From Rhodococcus sp040643435 (GTDB lineage: Bacteria > Actinomycetota > Actinomycetes > Mycobacteriales > Mycobacteriaceae), in the NCBI RefSeq assembly GCF_040643435.1, contig NZ_JBEYUH010000001.1, positions 186,001-250,000 on the forward strand: DNA of 64,000 bases, written 5' to 3'. Shown here piece after piece: positions 50,473 through 59,524 of the stretch. The notes beneath the pieces are model-generated. The model made no database searches and was not told where the DNA came from. It saw nothing but the letters and a program-made list of their open reading frames with translations. How positions within the stretch are numbered: the first letter of the stretch is position 1; every line of letters starts with the position of its first letter. A program made the position numbers and the translations under genes.

Positions 50473-51378
50473 ATGACCAACGGTGATTCCGCAACTGCTG
50501 TCGAGCTTCCGTTCGGCACCGTCGCCACTGCGATGGTGACCCCGTTCACTGCCGATGGCAAGCTCGACGTGGATGCGGGTGTGCGTCTGGCGAACTACCT
50601 CGTCGACGGTGGCTGCGACGCACTGGTTCTCGCCGGTACGACCGGCGAATCGCCCACCACGACCGAGAACGAGAAGATGGAACTCATGCGAGCGGTGCTC
50701 GCGTCCGTCGGCGACCGCGCCAAGATCATCGCGGGGGCAGGAAGCAACGACACCGCCCACAGCGTCGAACTCGCGCGCGACGCTGCCCGCGCCGGTGCGC
50801 ACGGCCTGCTCGTGGTGACCCCGTACTACTCGCGACCCCCGCAGGCAGGGCTCTACGCTCACTTCCTCGCCGTTGCCGACGCGACCGATCTGCCGGTTAT
50901 GCTCTACGACATCCCACCGCGTTCGGTCGTACCGATCGAGACCGACACGTTGCGCCTTCTCGCCGAGCATCCGCGGATCCTCGCGGTCAAGGACGCCAAG
51001 GGCGACCTCAACGCGGGCGCCGAACTGATCGGAACCACCGAACTTCAGTTCTATTCGGGCGACGACCCCTTGAACCTGCCCTGGCTGTCCGTCGGAGCTG
51101 TCGGATTCGTGAGCGTGATCGGCCATCTCGTGCCGGGCCGCCTCCGCGAGCTGCACACGGCCTTCGCGGCCGGGGATCTCGAGCTCGCCCGCCGCATCAA
51201 TCTGTCCATGATTCCGATCTATCGGGCCGTCGCGCGCCTGGGCGGAGTGAGCGCGTCCAAGGCCGGCCTGCGATTGCTCGGTATCGACGTCGGGGAACCA
51301 CGTCTGCCGCAAGTCGCGCCGGTCGCCGCGCAGATCGATGCTCTCGCAGCAGATCTGCAGACCGCGGGGGTGCTGTGA
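50473..51378 (+). CDS. dapA: 4-hydroxy-tetrahydrodipicolinate synthase
   Basis: DapA condenses pyruvate and aspartate semialdehyde, the first committed step to diaminopimelate and lysine. The 301-residue TIM barrel has LAGTTGESPTTTENEKMELM, the catalytic Tyr145 in PVMLYDIPPRS and Schiff-base Lys173 in ILAVKDAKGDL. Its TGA overlaps the RNase J ATG by one base (TGATG), as in other actinobacteria. Confidence 0.96.
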   Translation: MTNGDSATAVELPFGTVATAMVTPFTADGKLDVDAGVRLANYLVDGGCDALVLAGTTGESPTTTENEKMELMRAVLASVGDRAKIIAGAGSNDTAHSVELARDAARAGAHGLLVVTPYYSRPPQAGLYAHFLAVADATDLPVMLYDIPPRSVVPIETDTLRLLAEHPRILAVKDAKGDLNAGAELIGTTELQFYSGDDPLNLPWLSVGAVGFVSVIGHLVPGRLRELHTAFAAGDLELARRINLSMIPIYRAVARLGGVSASKAGLRLLGIDVGEPRLPQVAPVAAQIDALAADLQTAGVL

Positions 51379-53183
51379 TGAGTCGTCCCGCCCGCGGTCG
51401 TGGCCGCGCTACCCGTAACGCCGGCCCGCCGGCCCGCGCCCCGCGCCGGGTGGCGCAGAATTCCGCCGCCGCTCAGCGCCCCGACACACGGATCGTCGAC
51501 CCCACCGAGCGGCTGGGCACGCCCCCCAAGGCTCCTCGCAACGGTCTGCGGGTCGTCGCGCTCGGTGGTATCGGCGAGATCGGCCGCAACATGACGGTCT
51601 TCGAACACCAGGGACGCCTGCTCATCGTCGACTGCGGTGTGCTCTTCCCCGAAGACCAGCAGCCGGGTGTCGATCTGATCCTCCCGGACTTCCGGTACAT
51701 CGAGGACCGGATGGCCGACGTCGAGGCGATCGTGCTGACCCACGGTCACGAAGACCACATCGGCGCTGTGCCGTTCCTGCTGCGACTGCGCCCGGACATC
51801 CCGGTCGTCGGCTCCAAGTTCACCTTGGCGCTGGTCGCCGCGAAGTGCCGCGAACACCGGCAGCGGCCCAACCTCGTCGAGGTCGTCGAGGGGCAGACCA
51901 CCTCGCACGGCCCGTTCGAGTGCGAGTACTTCGCGGTCAACCACTCCATCCCGGACGCCATCGCCGTCGCCATCCGCACCGCCGCAGGTGTCGTGTTGCA
52001 CACCGGCGACATCAAGCTCGACCAGTTGCCGCTCGACAACCGTCTCACCGACCTTGCGGGTTTCTCCCGCCTCGGCGACGAGGGCGTCGACCTCTTCCTC
52101 GTCGACTCGACGAACGCCGAGGTGCCGGGCTTCGTCACGCCCGAACGCGAGATCGGGGGAGTTCTCGACAACGTCATCGGCAAGGCCACGAACCGGGTGA
52201 TCGTGGCGTCCTTCGCGAGCCACGTGCACCGCATCCAGCAGATCGTGGACGTCGCCGAACGCTACAACCGGCGCGTGGCGTTCGTCGGCCGGTCGATGGT
52301 GCGCAATATGCAGATCGCGCAGGATCTCGGTTACCTGAACGTGCCCGACGGTCTCGAGGTCGACATCGACACCGCGGCGAGCATGCCCGACGACCGCATC
52401 GTGCTGGTCTCGACGGGTTCGCAGGGCGAACCGCTCTCGGCCCTGTCCCGGATGGCGCGGGGCGAGCACCGGCAGATCAATATTCGCGCCGACGACCTCG
52501 TGGTGCTCGCGTCGTCGTTGATCCCCGGCAACGAGAATTCGGTGTTCGCGGTCGTCAACGGTCTCGCCAAGCGCGGAGCGAAGGTCGTGACGCAGCAGAA
52601 CGCGAAGGTGCACGTCTCGGGCCACGCCTCGGCCGGTGAACTGCTGTATCTGTACAACGCGGTGCGACCGACCAATGCGATGCCGGTGCACGGCGAATGG
52701 CGTCACCTCCGAGCCAACGCGGCGCTCGCAGAGGCGACGGGTGTTCCCCGCGAGCGGATCGTGCTCGCGGAGGACGGCGTCGTCGTCGACATGGTCGACG
52801 GACTCGCCGAGATCGTCGGCCGGGTGCCGGTGGGCCACGTCTATGTCGACGGTCTGTCGGTGGGCGATGTCGGGGAATCCACCTTGTCCGACCGTCTCGT
52901 CCTCGGCGAAGGAGGGTTCATCTCGATCTCCGTGGCGGTCGACGCCACCACCGGTCGTGCGGTGAGCACCCCCGAGGTCTCGGGCCGTGGGTTCTCCGAC
53001 GATCCGGCTGCTCTGAACGAAGCGGCGCAACTCGTCGACAAGGCTCTCAACGAACTCGCAGCCGAAGGTGTCACCGAGACCCATCGCATCGCCCAGGGCA
53101 TCCGCCGGGTCGTCGGCCGGTGGGTGGCGGAGACCTACCGGCGTCGCCCGATGATCGTGCCCACGGTGATCGCGGTCTCCTGA
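51378..53183 (+). CDS. rnj: Ribonuclease J
   Basis: RNase J is a dual endo- and 5'-exoribonuclease in rRNA and mRNA processing. The 601-residue protein starts with a basic, Arg/Pro/Ala-rich tail (residues 1-50). The metallo-beta-lactamase core has HGHEDHIG (122-129) and HTGDIKLDQ. The beta-CASP domain has VIVASFASHVHRIQQI and VSGHASAGELLYLYNAVRPT with MPVHGEWRHL. ATG 51378 is chosen; GTG 51375 is in frame. Confidence 0.95.
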   Translation: MSRPARGRGRATRNAGPPARAPRRVAQNSAAAQRPDTRIVDPTERLGTPPKAPRNGLRVVALGGIGEIGRNMTVFEHQGRLLIVDCGVLFPEDQQPGVDLILPDFRYIEDRMADVEAIVLTHGHEDHIGAVPFLLRLRPDIPVVGSKFTLALVAAKCREHRQRPNLVEVVEGQTTSHGPFECEYFAVNHSIPDAIAVAIRTAAGVVLHTGDIKLDQLPLDNRLTDLAGFSRLGDEGVDLFLVDSTNAEVPGFVTPEREIGGVLDNVIGKATNRVIVASFASHVHRIQQIVDVAERYNRRVAFVGRSMVRNMQIAQDLGYLNVPDGLEVDIDTAASMPDDRIVLVSTGSQGEPLSALSRMARGEHRQINIRADDLVVLASSLIPGNENSVFAVVNGLAKRGAKVVTQQNAKVHVSGHASAGELLYLYNAVRPTNAMPVHGEWRHLRANAALAEATGVPRERIVLAEDGVVVDMVDGLAEIVGRVPVGHVYVDGLSVGDVGESTLSDRLVLGEGGFISISVAVDATTGRAVSTPEVSGRGFSDDPAALNEAAQLVDKALNELAAEGVTETHRIAQGIRRVVGRWVAETYRRRPMIVPTVIAVS

Positions 53184-53206
53184 GCGCAACCCCACGAATC
53201 CCGTCG

Positions 53207-53234
53207 GCGCGGGCCCGAACACGCGGGCTCGCGC
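53207..53234 (+). terminator. Terminator hairpin after RNase J
   Basis: An 11-bp stem (GCGCGGGCCCG / CGGGCTCGCGC, one G-U) closes a 6-nt loop 23 nt after the stop. Confidence 0.7.
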
Positions 53235-53259
53235 GATGGGCGGGGCGATCACCGCTCGC

Positions 53260-53265
53260 TAGAGT
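53260..53265 (+). promoter_or_regulatory. -10 TAGAGT of the TIGR03085-type gene, leaderless
   Basis: TAGAGT ends 6 nt before ATG 53272. Confidence 0.5.
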
Positions 53266-53271
53266 GGCGGA

Positions 53272-53898
53272 ATGAGCCTCGCCCGAAGCGAACGACATGC
53301 CCTCGTCCGCACCATGTCCGAGGTCGGCCCCGACGCCCCGACGCTCTGCGGCGACTGGACGGTCCGGGATCTGGCCGCGCATCTGCTCGTCCGTGAGCGT
53401 CGCCCGGATGCGATGCCCGGGATCATGGTCCCGGCCCTGTCCGGGCACACGGAGAAGGTGCGTCGCGCCGCCACCGACCGGCAGTGGTCACACCTGCTCG
53501 CGGACGTCGATTCCGGCCCGCCGAAGTGGTCCCCGATGTTCCTGCTCGATTCCGTGGCCAACGCCGCCGAGATGTTCGTGCACCACGAGGACGTGAGGCG
53601 TGCCCGGCCGGGCTGGGAGCCACGCACGTTGTCGGCGGCAGACCAGGACCAGCTGTGGCGGATGGCCCGGATGATCGGCCGGAGGAGCTACGGCGGCTGC
53701 GACGTCACCGTCGTGTTCGAGCGGTCCGACTCCGGCGAGAAGGCGACCGTGCGCAAGCGCGGTCCCCGCACGGTCGTCATGCGCGGCGAACCGTCCGAAC
53801 TCCTGCTGCACGCCTTCGGTCGTGACGAGGTGCGGGTGGAGACCGACGGCGACGAGTCGGCTGTGACGGAACTGAAGGGATCGAAACGCGGGCTGTGA
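53272..53898 (+). CDS. TIGR03085-type protein of the mycothiol maleylpyruvate isomerase / DinB superfamily
   Basis: The 208-residue protein starts SLARSERHALVRTMSEVGPD and continues LCGDWTVRDLAAHLLVRERR, the metal-site helix pattern (LCxxWxxxDLxAHL) of mycothiol-dependent DinB-like enzymes. FVHHEDVRRARPGWEPRTL holds the later His ligands. Family TIGR03085 is recalled from this pattern. Presence beside mycothione reductase in the same window fits a mycothiol-using organism. The reaction is unknown. Confidence 0.8.
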   Translation: MSLARSERHALVRTMSEVGPDAPTLCGDWTVRDLAAHLLVRERRPDAMPGIMVPALSGHTEKVRRAATDRQWSHLLADVDSGPPKWSPMFLLDSVANAAEMFVHHEDVRRARPGWEPRTLSAADQDQLWRMARMIGRRSYGGCDVTVVFERSDSGEKATVRKRGPRTVVMRGEPSELLLHAFGRDEVRVETDGDESAVTELKGSKRGL

Positions 53899-53977
53899 GC
53901 CGTCGCCGGAGGCCCGTGTGACCAGTGCCGCCGTGCGGCTCCCGTGTGGCTGATGGTTCAGGAGAGGCTCGTGCGGC

Positions 53978-53983
53978 TACCCT
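53978..53983 (+). promoter_or_regulatory. -10 TACCCT of ftsK, leaderless
   Basis: TACCCT ends 6 nt before ATG 53990 and fits TANNNT. Confidence 0.5.
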
Positions 53984-53989
53984 GGCGAT

Positions 53990-56776
53990 ATGGCAGGAAA
54001 GTCGTCGGGTGCTCGCGGAACGTCGTCTGCCACCTCTCGGTCGCGGACGGGGACGCGTAGCTCGGGTGGCAGCACTGCCCGCGCCCGCACCACGAGCGCG
54101 TCGAACTCGAAGAGCAGATCGACGACCAAGTCGTCGAAGGCGTCCGGTTCCGCGAACAGGTCCACCCCCGCACGTAGGCCGCGTGGCGGTGCCTCGACCA
54201 CGAGCCGTCGGGCCTCGGGCACCGCGCGGCGTGCGCCGGCCGGTCGTCGCCCCGCGCCTGCCCGCGCCCGGCGCAGTTCCGGAGGAATCCTTACTGCGGT
54301 GGGCCGCACGATCAGCGCCGGCTGGGTGATGACGGCCCGTGCCGTCGGAGCCACGACCCGCACGATGGGACGCGCGACCGAGATCGAACACGGCCACCGC
54401 CGCGACGGGATCGCCCTCGGTCTGCTCGCGGCCGCTGTGATCGTCGCCGGCACGGTGTGGTTCGGCGTCGGCGGGCCGGTAGGGGAGTGGGTCGAGACGG
54501 CCGTCCGCGCCGTCACCGGTGGTGCGAGTGCAGTTCTTCCCCTCGCCGCGATCGGTGTCGCGGTCACTCTCATGCGTACCGAACCCCAGCCCGAGATCCG
54601 GCCCCGGCTCGTCGTCGGCGGATTGCTGCTGGGCCTGCCGGCGCTCGGACTGTGGCACATCGCGTCCGGCTCACCGACCGATGCCGACGGACGCGCCGAA
54701 GGAGCAGGTTTCGTCGGCGCCGCTGTAGGCGGGCCACTCACCACCGGACTGACGGTCTGGCTGTCCGTCCCGCTGATGCTGCTCGCGGCGGGCTTCGGAG
54801 TACTGCTGCTCACCGGAACCACCGTGCGCGAACTGCCCGAGCTCTTCCGCGACTACTTCGGGCTCGGCTACCGCGTCGACGACGAGTACGGCGACTACGA
54901 CGACCACTACGACGACGGTTACGGACACGACGAGCCCCCGATGTTCGACGCCGACGGCTATCCCCTCGACGAGGCGCCGGCTCCGAGGAGATCGCGGCGC
55001 CGGCGCACCCCGGTCGAGAACTATCCGCCCGACGAGTTCGACGGCGACGCGAAAACCGAGGCCCCCCCGCTGTGGGAGGACGCCGACCCCGAACCCGAGG
55101 CGCCCCGCACCCCCCCACCGACCTCGGAGATGCCGGCGGCGGAGTCCGAGGCCGCAGCGGTTCCCGCGGTGCCGGCGCGCAGCAAGAAGCAGGCACCGGC
55201 TCCAGCGTCCCCTGTCGCCGACCAGACGTCGGAACCCGAGCCGGCCGAGACGTTCGTTCGCGATCGGGAGGTCGACGGGGACTACACGCTCCCGTCGCTC
55301 GCCCTGCTCACCAAGGGCGACCCGCCGAAGACACGCTCGGCCGCCAACGACCAGATGATCGAAGCGATCACCGAGGTCCTCGAACAGTTCAAGATCGATG
55401 CCGCGGTCACCGGTTTCACTCGCGGCCCGACGGTCACCCGCTACGAGGTCGAACTCGGGCCCGGCGTCAAGGTCGAGAAGATCACCGCGCTCGCGCGCAA
55501 CATCGCCTATGCCGTCGCGACCGACAACGTGCGGTTGCTCGCGCCCATACCCGGAAAGTCCGCTGTCGGCATCGAGGTTCCGAACACCGACCGTGAACTC
55601 GTCCGCCTGTCGGACGTGCTCGCGGCACCCTCGACCCGCCGCGACCATCACCCGCTGGTCATCGGCCTCGGCAAGGACATCGAAGGGGATTTCGTCTCCG
55701 CGAACCTCGCGAAGATGCCGCACCTGCTGGTGGCCGGTTCCACGGGTTCCGGTAAGTCGAGCTTCGTGAACTCGATGCTCGTCTCGCTGCTCATCCGGGC
55801 GACTCCCGACGAGGTCCGACTCATTCTCATCGACCCGAAGATGGTCGAACTCACCCCTTACGAGGGCATTCCGCATCTGATCACACCCATCATCACCCAG
55901 CCGAAGAAGGCCGCTGCGGCGCTCGCCTGGCTCGTCGAGGAGATGGAGCAGCGCTATCAGGACATGCAGGCGAACCGGGTGCGGCACATCGACGACTTCA
56001 ACGCGAAGGTGAAGTCGGGGGAGATCACCGCACCGCTCGGCAGCGAGCGGGTGTACCGGCCGTATCCGTACATCCTCGCGATCGTCGACGAGCTCGCCGA
56101 CCTCATGATGACGGCGCCGCGCGACGTCGAGGATGCGATCGTGCGCATCACGCAGAAGGCCCGTGCCGCCGGCATCCACCTCGTGCTCGCCACCCAGCGA
56201 CCCTCTGTGGACGTGGTGACCGGCCTGATCAAGACGAACGTCCCGTCGAGGCTCGCTTTCGCCACGAGTTCGCTGACCGACTCGCGTGTCATCCTCGATC
56301 AGCCGGGCGCCGAGAAGCTCATCGGTATGGGCGACGGGCTGTTCCTGCCGATGGGTGCGGGCAAGCCCGTGCGCATGCAGGGTGCCTTCATCACCGACGA
56401 GGAGATCGCGGCGGTCGTCGACTTCGCGAAGAACCAGGCCGAGCCCGAGTACAACGAGGGCGTCACCGCGCCGAAGGCCGGTGACAAGAAGGATGTCGAC
56501 CCCGACATCGGCGACGACCTCGACGTATTCCTCCAGGCGGTCGAGCTGGTCGTGACGAGCCAGTTCGGTTCGACCTCCATGCTCCAACGCAAGTTGCGCG
56601 TCGGATTCGCGAAGGCCGGTCGCCTGATGGATCTGATGGAGACACGCGGAGTCGTCGGGCCCAGCGAGGGCAGCAAGGCCCGAGAAGTGCTGGTCAAGCC
56701 GGAGGAACTCGACGGGCTGCTGTATTCGATCCGCGGTGGCGGCGATGCTCCGGAGGACGCGTCCGGTGCCCAGTAG
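53990..56776 (+). CDS. ftsK: DNA translocase FtsK/SpoIIIE
   Basis: FtsK pumps DNA at the septum and aids chromosome dimer resolution. The 928-residue protein has a Ser/Thr/Arg-rich N-terminal tail (1-95), about four transmembrane segments (~140-275), and an acidic Asp/Tyr then Pro/Glu linker (~285-425). The motor has Walker A GSTGSGKS (583-590) and Walker B YILAIVDELADLMM. A C-terminal gamma winged helix carries SMLQRKLRVGFAKAGRLMDL. The very basic N-tail is an actinobacterial trait. Confidence 0.96.
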   Translation: MAGKSSGARGTSSATSRSRTGTRSSGGSTARARTTSASNSKSRSTTKSSKASGSANRSTPARRPRGGASTTSRRASGTARRAPAGRRPAPARARRSSGGILTAVGRTISAGWVMTARAVGATTRTMGRATEIEHGHRRDGIALGLLAAAVIVAGTVWFGVGGPVGEWVETAVRAVTGGASAVLPLAAIGVAVTLMRTEPQPEIRPRLVVGGLLLGLPALGLWHIASGSPTDADGRAEGAGFVGAAVGGPLTTGLTVWLSVPLMLLAAGFGVLLLTGTTVRELPELFRDYFGLGYRVDDEYGDYDDHYDDGYGHDEPPMFDADGYPLDEAPAPRRSRRRRTPVENYPPDEFDGDAKTEAPPLWEDADPEPEAPRTPPPTSEMPAAESEAAAVPAVPARSKKQAPAPASPVADQTSEPEPAETFVRDREVDGDYTLPSLALLTKGDPPKTRSAANDQMIEAITEVLEQFKIDAAVTGFTRGPTVTRYEVELGPGVKVEKITALARNIAYAVATDNVRLLAPIPGKSAVGIEVPNTDRELVRLSDVLAAPSTRRDHHPLVIGLGKDIEGDFVSANLAKMPHLLVAGSTGSGKSSFVNSMLVSLLIRATPDEVRLILIDPKMVELTPYEGIPHLITPIITQPKKAAAALAWLVEEMEQRYQDMQANRVRHIDDFNAKVKSGEITAPLGSERVYRPYPYILAIVDELADLMMTAPRDVEDAIVRITQKARAAGIHLVLATQRPSVDVVTGLIKTNVPSRLAFATSSLTDSRVILDQPGAEKLIGMGDGLFLPMGAGKPVRMQGAFITDEEIAAVVDFAKNQAEPEYNEGVTAPKAGDKKDVDPDIGDDLDVFLQAVELVVTSQFGSTSMLQRKLRVGFAKAGRLMDLMETRGVVGPSEGSKAREVLVKPEELDGLLYSIRGGGDAPEDASGAQ

Positions 56777-56795
56777 ACGCCTGTGGCACAATCGA

Positions 56796-56944
56796 GGAAG
56801 CTGTGGAGGGGAGTATCCCCTGATCCGCGGCGGTCTCGTCAACACGTGCGGCGCCGATGCCGTCCCGGGGCCGTCGGTCCGGGAACGTTCCGGGCGGGAG
56901 AGACCTCCGGCAGGTACGAGAACCTACCGGAAGGCTGTGGGCCC
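56796..56944 (+). promoter_or_regulatory. yybP-ykoY (Mn2+-sensing) riboswitch upstream of terC
   Basis: Conserved blocks of the yybP-ykoY class occur in order: GGGGAGTA (56808-56815), CGTCAACA (56837-56844) and GAGAGACC (56898-56905). The outer P1 stem pairs GGAGG (56805-56809) with CCTCC (56904-56908). A hairpin CCGGCAGGT / ACCTACCGG (56907-56930) follows. It ends on the ribosome-binding sequence GGAAGG (56929-56934), 10 nt before GTG 56945, so translational control is likely. A CACAAT -10 (56787-56792) lies upstream. Confidence 0.85.
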
Positions 56945-57928
56945 GTGCACGTAACTCTGACGACCTGGCTGATCACGATCGCCGTCATCATCGGACTGTT
57001 CGTCTTCGACTTCTTCGCTCACGTCCGCAAACCCCATGCGCCGACGCTGCGTGAATCCGGATTCTGGTCGGCGGTGTTCATCGCGATCGCAATCGTCTTC
57101 GGCGTCATCGTCTTCGCCGTATGGGGGCCGACCTACGGTGGCGAGTACTTCGCCGGTTACATCACCGAGAAGGCGCTGTCGGTCGACAACCTGTTCGTGT
57201 TCGTCATCCTCATGGCGACCTTCGCCGTACCTCGCGAGTTCCAGCAGAAGGTCCTCACGATCGGCATCGTCCTGGCCCTGATCATGCGCGGTGTCTTCAT
57301 CGGGGTCGGTGCGGCGGCTATCAACGCCTACAGCTGGGTGTTCTACCTCTTCGGCATCTTCCTGATCTACACGGCCGTCAAGCTGATCCGCGACCACGGC
57401 GAGGACCCGCAGGAGATCTCCGAGAATCGGATGGTCAAGCTGGCCCGGAAGTTCTTGCCGGTCCACGACGAGTACGACGGAGACAAGCTCGTCACGCGAA
57501 TCGACGGCAAGAAGATGGTCACCCCGATGCTGCTCGCGCTCGTCGCGATCGGCTTCACCGACATCCTCTTCGCGCTCGACTCGATTCCGGCGATCTACGG
57601 GCTGACCGCCGAGCCCTACCTGGTCTTCACCGCCAACGCCTTCGCGCTGATGGGTCTTCGCCAGCTGTTCTTCCTCATCGGCGGTCTGCTCGAGCGGCTC
57701 GTGTATCTGTCCTACGGCCTCTCGGTCATCCTGGCGTTCATCGGTGTGAAACTGGTTCTGCATGCCCTGCACGAGAACACGCTCGGCTGGATCAACGGGG
57801 GCGAGCACGTGGCCGTACCCGAGATCTCGACGGGTCTGTCGTTGACGGTGATCGTGGGCGTGCTGGTCGTGACGACGGTGGCGAGCCTTGTCAAGACACG
57901 AGGGGCGGACGAACCCGTCAAGCGTTGA
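56945..57928 (+). CDS. TerC/Alx-family membrane protein, probable manganese exporter
   Basis: The 327-residue protein has about eight hydrophobic segments and the TerC hallmarks EKALSVDNLFVFVILMATFA and GFTDILFALDSIPAIYGLT, each with an intramembrane acidic residue. Several TerC/Alx proteins export Mn2+, in the cell or for secreted-protein metalation. The Mn2+ riboswitch at 56796-56944 strongly supports this. GTG 56945 is set by GGAAGG and the family N-terminus. It converges on the YciI gene with an 11-nt overlap. Confidence 0.9.
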   Translation: MHVTLTTWLITIAVIIGLFVFDFFAHVRKPHAPTLRESGFWSAVFIAIAIVFGVIVFAVWGPTYGGEYFAGYITEKALSVDNLFVFVILMATFAVPREFQQKVLTIGIVLALIMRGVFIGVGAAAINAYSWVFYLFGIFLIYTAVKLIRDHGEDPQEISENRMVKLARKFLPVHDEYDGDKLVTRIDGKKMVTPMLLALVAIGFTDILFALDSIPAIYGLTAEPYLVFTANAFALMGLRQLFFLIGGLLERLVYLSYGLSVILAFIGVKLVLHALHENTLGWINGGEHVAVPEISTGLSLTVIVGVLVVTTVASLVKTRGADEPVKR

Positions 57929-58202
57929 ACACGCCCATCACCGGGGTCCACCCGGTGATGCGCACGGCCTCGACGAGGTCGCGCTGCGCGAACGGGTCCT
58001 GGGCCATGAGTTCGCGTGCCGCGGCCTCGTCCGCCACATCGATGAGGATGAGAGCGCCGGAACCGTCCGTCCACGGTCCGGTCGCCCGCACGATGCCCTG
58101 CTCCACCAGTTCGCCGAGCCAGGCCCGATGCTTCGGGCGGTGTTCGTCACGCGCCGGGGCGGTCGCGTCCGAATAGGTGTACTCGACGGCGAAGAGGGCC
58201 AT
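57918..58202 (-). CDS. YciI-family protein
   Basis: The 94-residue protein has the YciI ferredoxin-like fold: MALFAVEYTYSDA, RDEHRPKHRAWLGELVEQGI, GPWTDGSGALILIDVADEAA and AQDPFAQRDLVEAVRITGW. The conserved His (in KHRAWL) and the Asp in DPF are present. Function is unclear; some relatives dehalogenate chlorinated muconolactones. Its 3' end overlaps the terC-type gene. Confidence 0.88.
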   Translation of the reverse strand: MALFAVEYTYSDATAPARDEHRPKHRAWLGELVEQGIVRATGPWTDGSGALILIDVADEAAARELMAQDPFAQRDLVEAVRITGWTPVMGVFNA

Positions 58203-58239
58203 CGTTCCTCGCTTTCTTCGTGGGGCTCTGTTCGGGGCT

Positions 58240-58767
58240 TCAGAGGGTGAGCAGCATCCGGGTGTTCCCGAGCGTGTTCGGTTTCACGTAGCTCAGGTCC
58301 AGGAACTCGGCGACGCCCGTATCGTACGAGCGGCACATCTCGGCGTAGACCTCGGCGGTGACCGGTGTCCCGTGGATCTCCGCAAAACCGTGCCGTGCGA
58401 AGAAGTCCACCTCGAAGGTGAGTACGAACAGCCGTTCCAACTCCAGCTCACGCGCGACTTCGATCAGCCGCGACACGATCAGGTGACCCGCGCCGTGGCC
58501 CTTGACCGCGGGATCGACCGCCACGGTGCGCACCTCGCCGAGATCCGACCACAACACGTGCAGCGCACCGCACCCGACGACACTGCCTCCGAGTTCGGCC
58601 ACCCAGAACTCCTGGACTGCTTCGTACAACGTCACCAGATTCTTCTCGAGCAGGATCCGGCCGGCGTAGATGTCGATGAGTCTCTTGATCTCGGGCACGT
58701 CGGAGGTTCGGGCGCGGCGCACGACCATTCGATCGGTCGAGTCGTGATTCGTCGCCGATGTCGTCAT
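58240..58767 (-). CDS. argA: GNAT N-acetyltransferase, ArgA-like N-acetylglutamate synthase
   Basis: The 175-residue protein has VRRARTSDVPEIKRLIDIYA, EFWVAELGGSVVGCGALHVL, EVRTVAVDPAVKGHGAGHLI (the acetyl-CoA loop) and LFVLTFEVDFFARHGFAEI. It is the short, kinase-free N-acetylglutamate synthase seen as Rv2747 in M. tuberculosis, next to pgsA. ATG 58767 is supported by TACTGT (58780-58775, reverse) 7 nt upstream. Confidence 0.85.
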   Translation of the reverse strand: MTTSATNHDSTDRMVVRRARTSDVPEIKRLIDIYAGRILLEKNLVTLYEAVQEFWVAELGGSVVGCGALHVLWSDLGEVRTVAVDPAVKGHGAGHLIVSRLIEVARELELERLFVLTFEVDFFARHGFAEIHGTPVTAEVYAEMCRSYDTGVAEFLDLSYVKPNTLGNTRMLLTL

Positions 58768-58774
58768 GCGGTGA

Positions 58775-58803
58775 ACAGTAGCGCGTGCGGCTACCGATAT
58801 TGT
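58775..58803. promoter_or_regulatory. Divergent leaderless promoter pair argA / pgsA
   Basis: TACTGT on the reverse strand (58780-58775) ends 7 nt before argA ATG 58767. TATTGT on the forward strand (58798-58803) ends 7 nt before pgsA ATG 58811. Both fit TANNNT. The 43-nt divergent gap leaves no room for leaders. Confidence 0.5.
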
Positions 58804-58810
58804 GGGGCAC

Positions 58811-59524
58811 ATGAGCACGCCCCGCCAGCATGTCACCGCGTCGGGCGGGAGCGGTGCCGCACCGGGACCGCACGCCGGGAACCCGCACGAGCCGGTGCCG
58901 CTGTGGAACATCGCCAACATCCTGACGGTCGGCCGGATCGCACTGGTACCGCTTTTCCTCGTGCTGCTCTTCGTCGGCGACGGGCACGACACAGCGTGGA
59001 GGCTCGCGGCGACCGGAGTCTTCGCGATCGCCGCCATCACAGACCGGATCGACGGTCAACTCGCGCGGCGATACGGGCTCGTCACCGACTTCGGAAAGCT
59101 CGCCGACCCCATCGCCGACAAGGCCCTCATCGGCGCGGCGCTGGTAGGCCTGTCGTTGCTCGGTGACCTGTCGTGGTGGATCACCGGGATCATCGCCGCC
59201 CGGGAGCTGGGAATCACCGCCCTGCGCTTCGCCGTCCTGCGCCACGCTGTAATCCCCGCGAGCCGGGGAGGCAAGGCCAAGACTTTCGTGCAGACCCTCG
59301 CCATCGGGATCTACCTCCTTCCCCTGCCGGAGGCGGTGGCCCCGATTGCGATGGGCTCGATGATCGTGGCCGTCGCTCTGACGGTCGTGACGGGACTCGA
59401 CTACGTGATCCAGGCCGCACGACTGCGCACCGGAGTGCGCCGCAGCGAGAACGCCCATGCCGAGGATGCCTTCGAAGGGGAGCGTTCCGACGCGGAGCGT
59501 GCTGTGGGTGAGGACGCTCGGTGA
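58811..59524 (+). CDS. pgsA: CDP-alcohol phosphatidyltransferase (phosphatidylglycerophosphate synthase type)
   Basis: The 237-residue protein has six hydrophobic segments and the CDP-alcohol phosphotransferase motif. It runs from Asp78 through Asp81-Gly82, Ala85-Arg86 and Gly95 to Asp99 and Asp103 (DRIDGQLARRYGL, then FGKLADPIADK). It makes phosphatidylglycerophosphate from CDP-diacylglycerol. The N-terminal tail (NPHEPVPLWNIANILTVGR) and acidic C-tail are variable. By context it is pgsA3 (Rv2746c). Confidence 0.9.
   Translation: MSTPRQHVTASGGSGAAPGPHAGNPHEPVPLWNIANILTVGRIALVPLFLVLLFVGDGHDTAWRLAATGVFAIAAITDRIDGQLARRYGLVTDFGKLADPIADKALIGAALVGLSLLGDLSWWITGIIAARELGITALRFAVLRHAVIPASRGGKAKTFVQTLAIGIYLLPLPEAVAPIAMGSMIVAVALTVVTGLDYVIQAARLRTGVRRSENAHAEDAFEGERSDAERAVGEDAR

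Noticed and set aside
54671..56845. 724-codon reverse open frame across ftsK
   Set aside because: Shadow of ftsK; it would also cover the promoter side of the Mn riboswitch.
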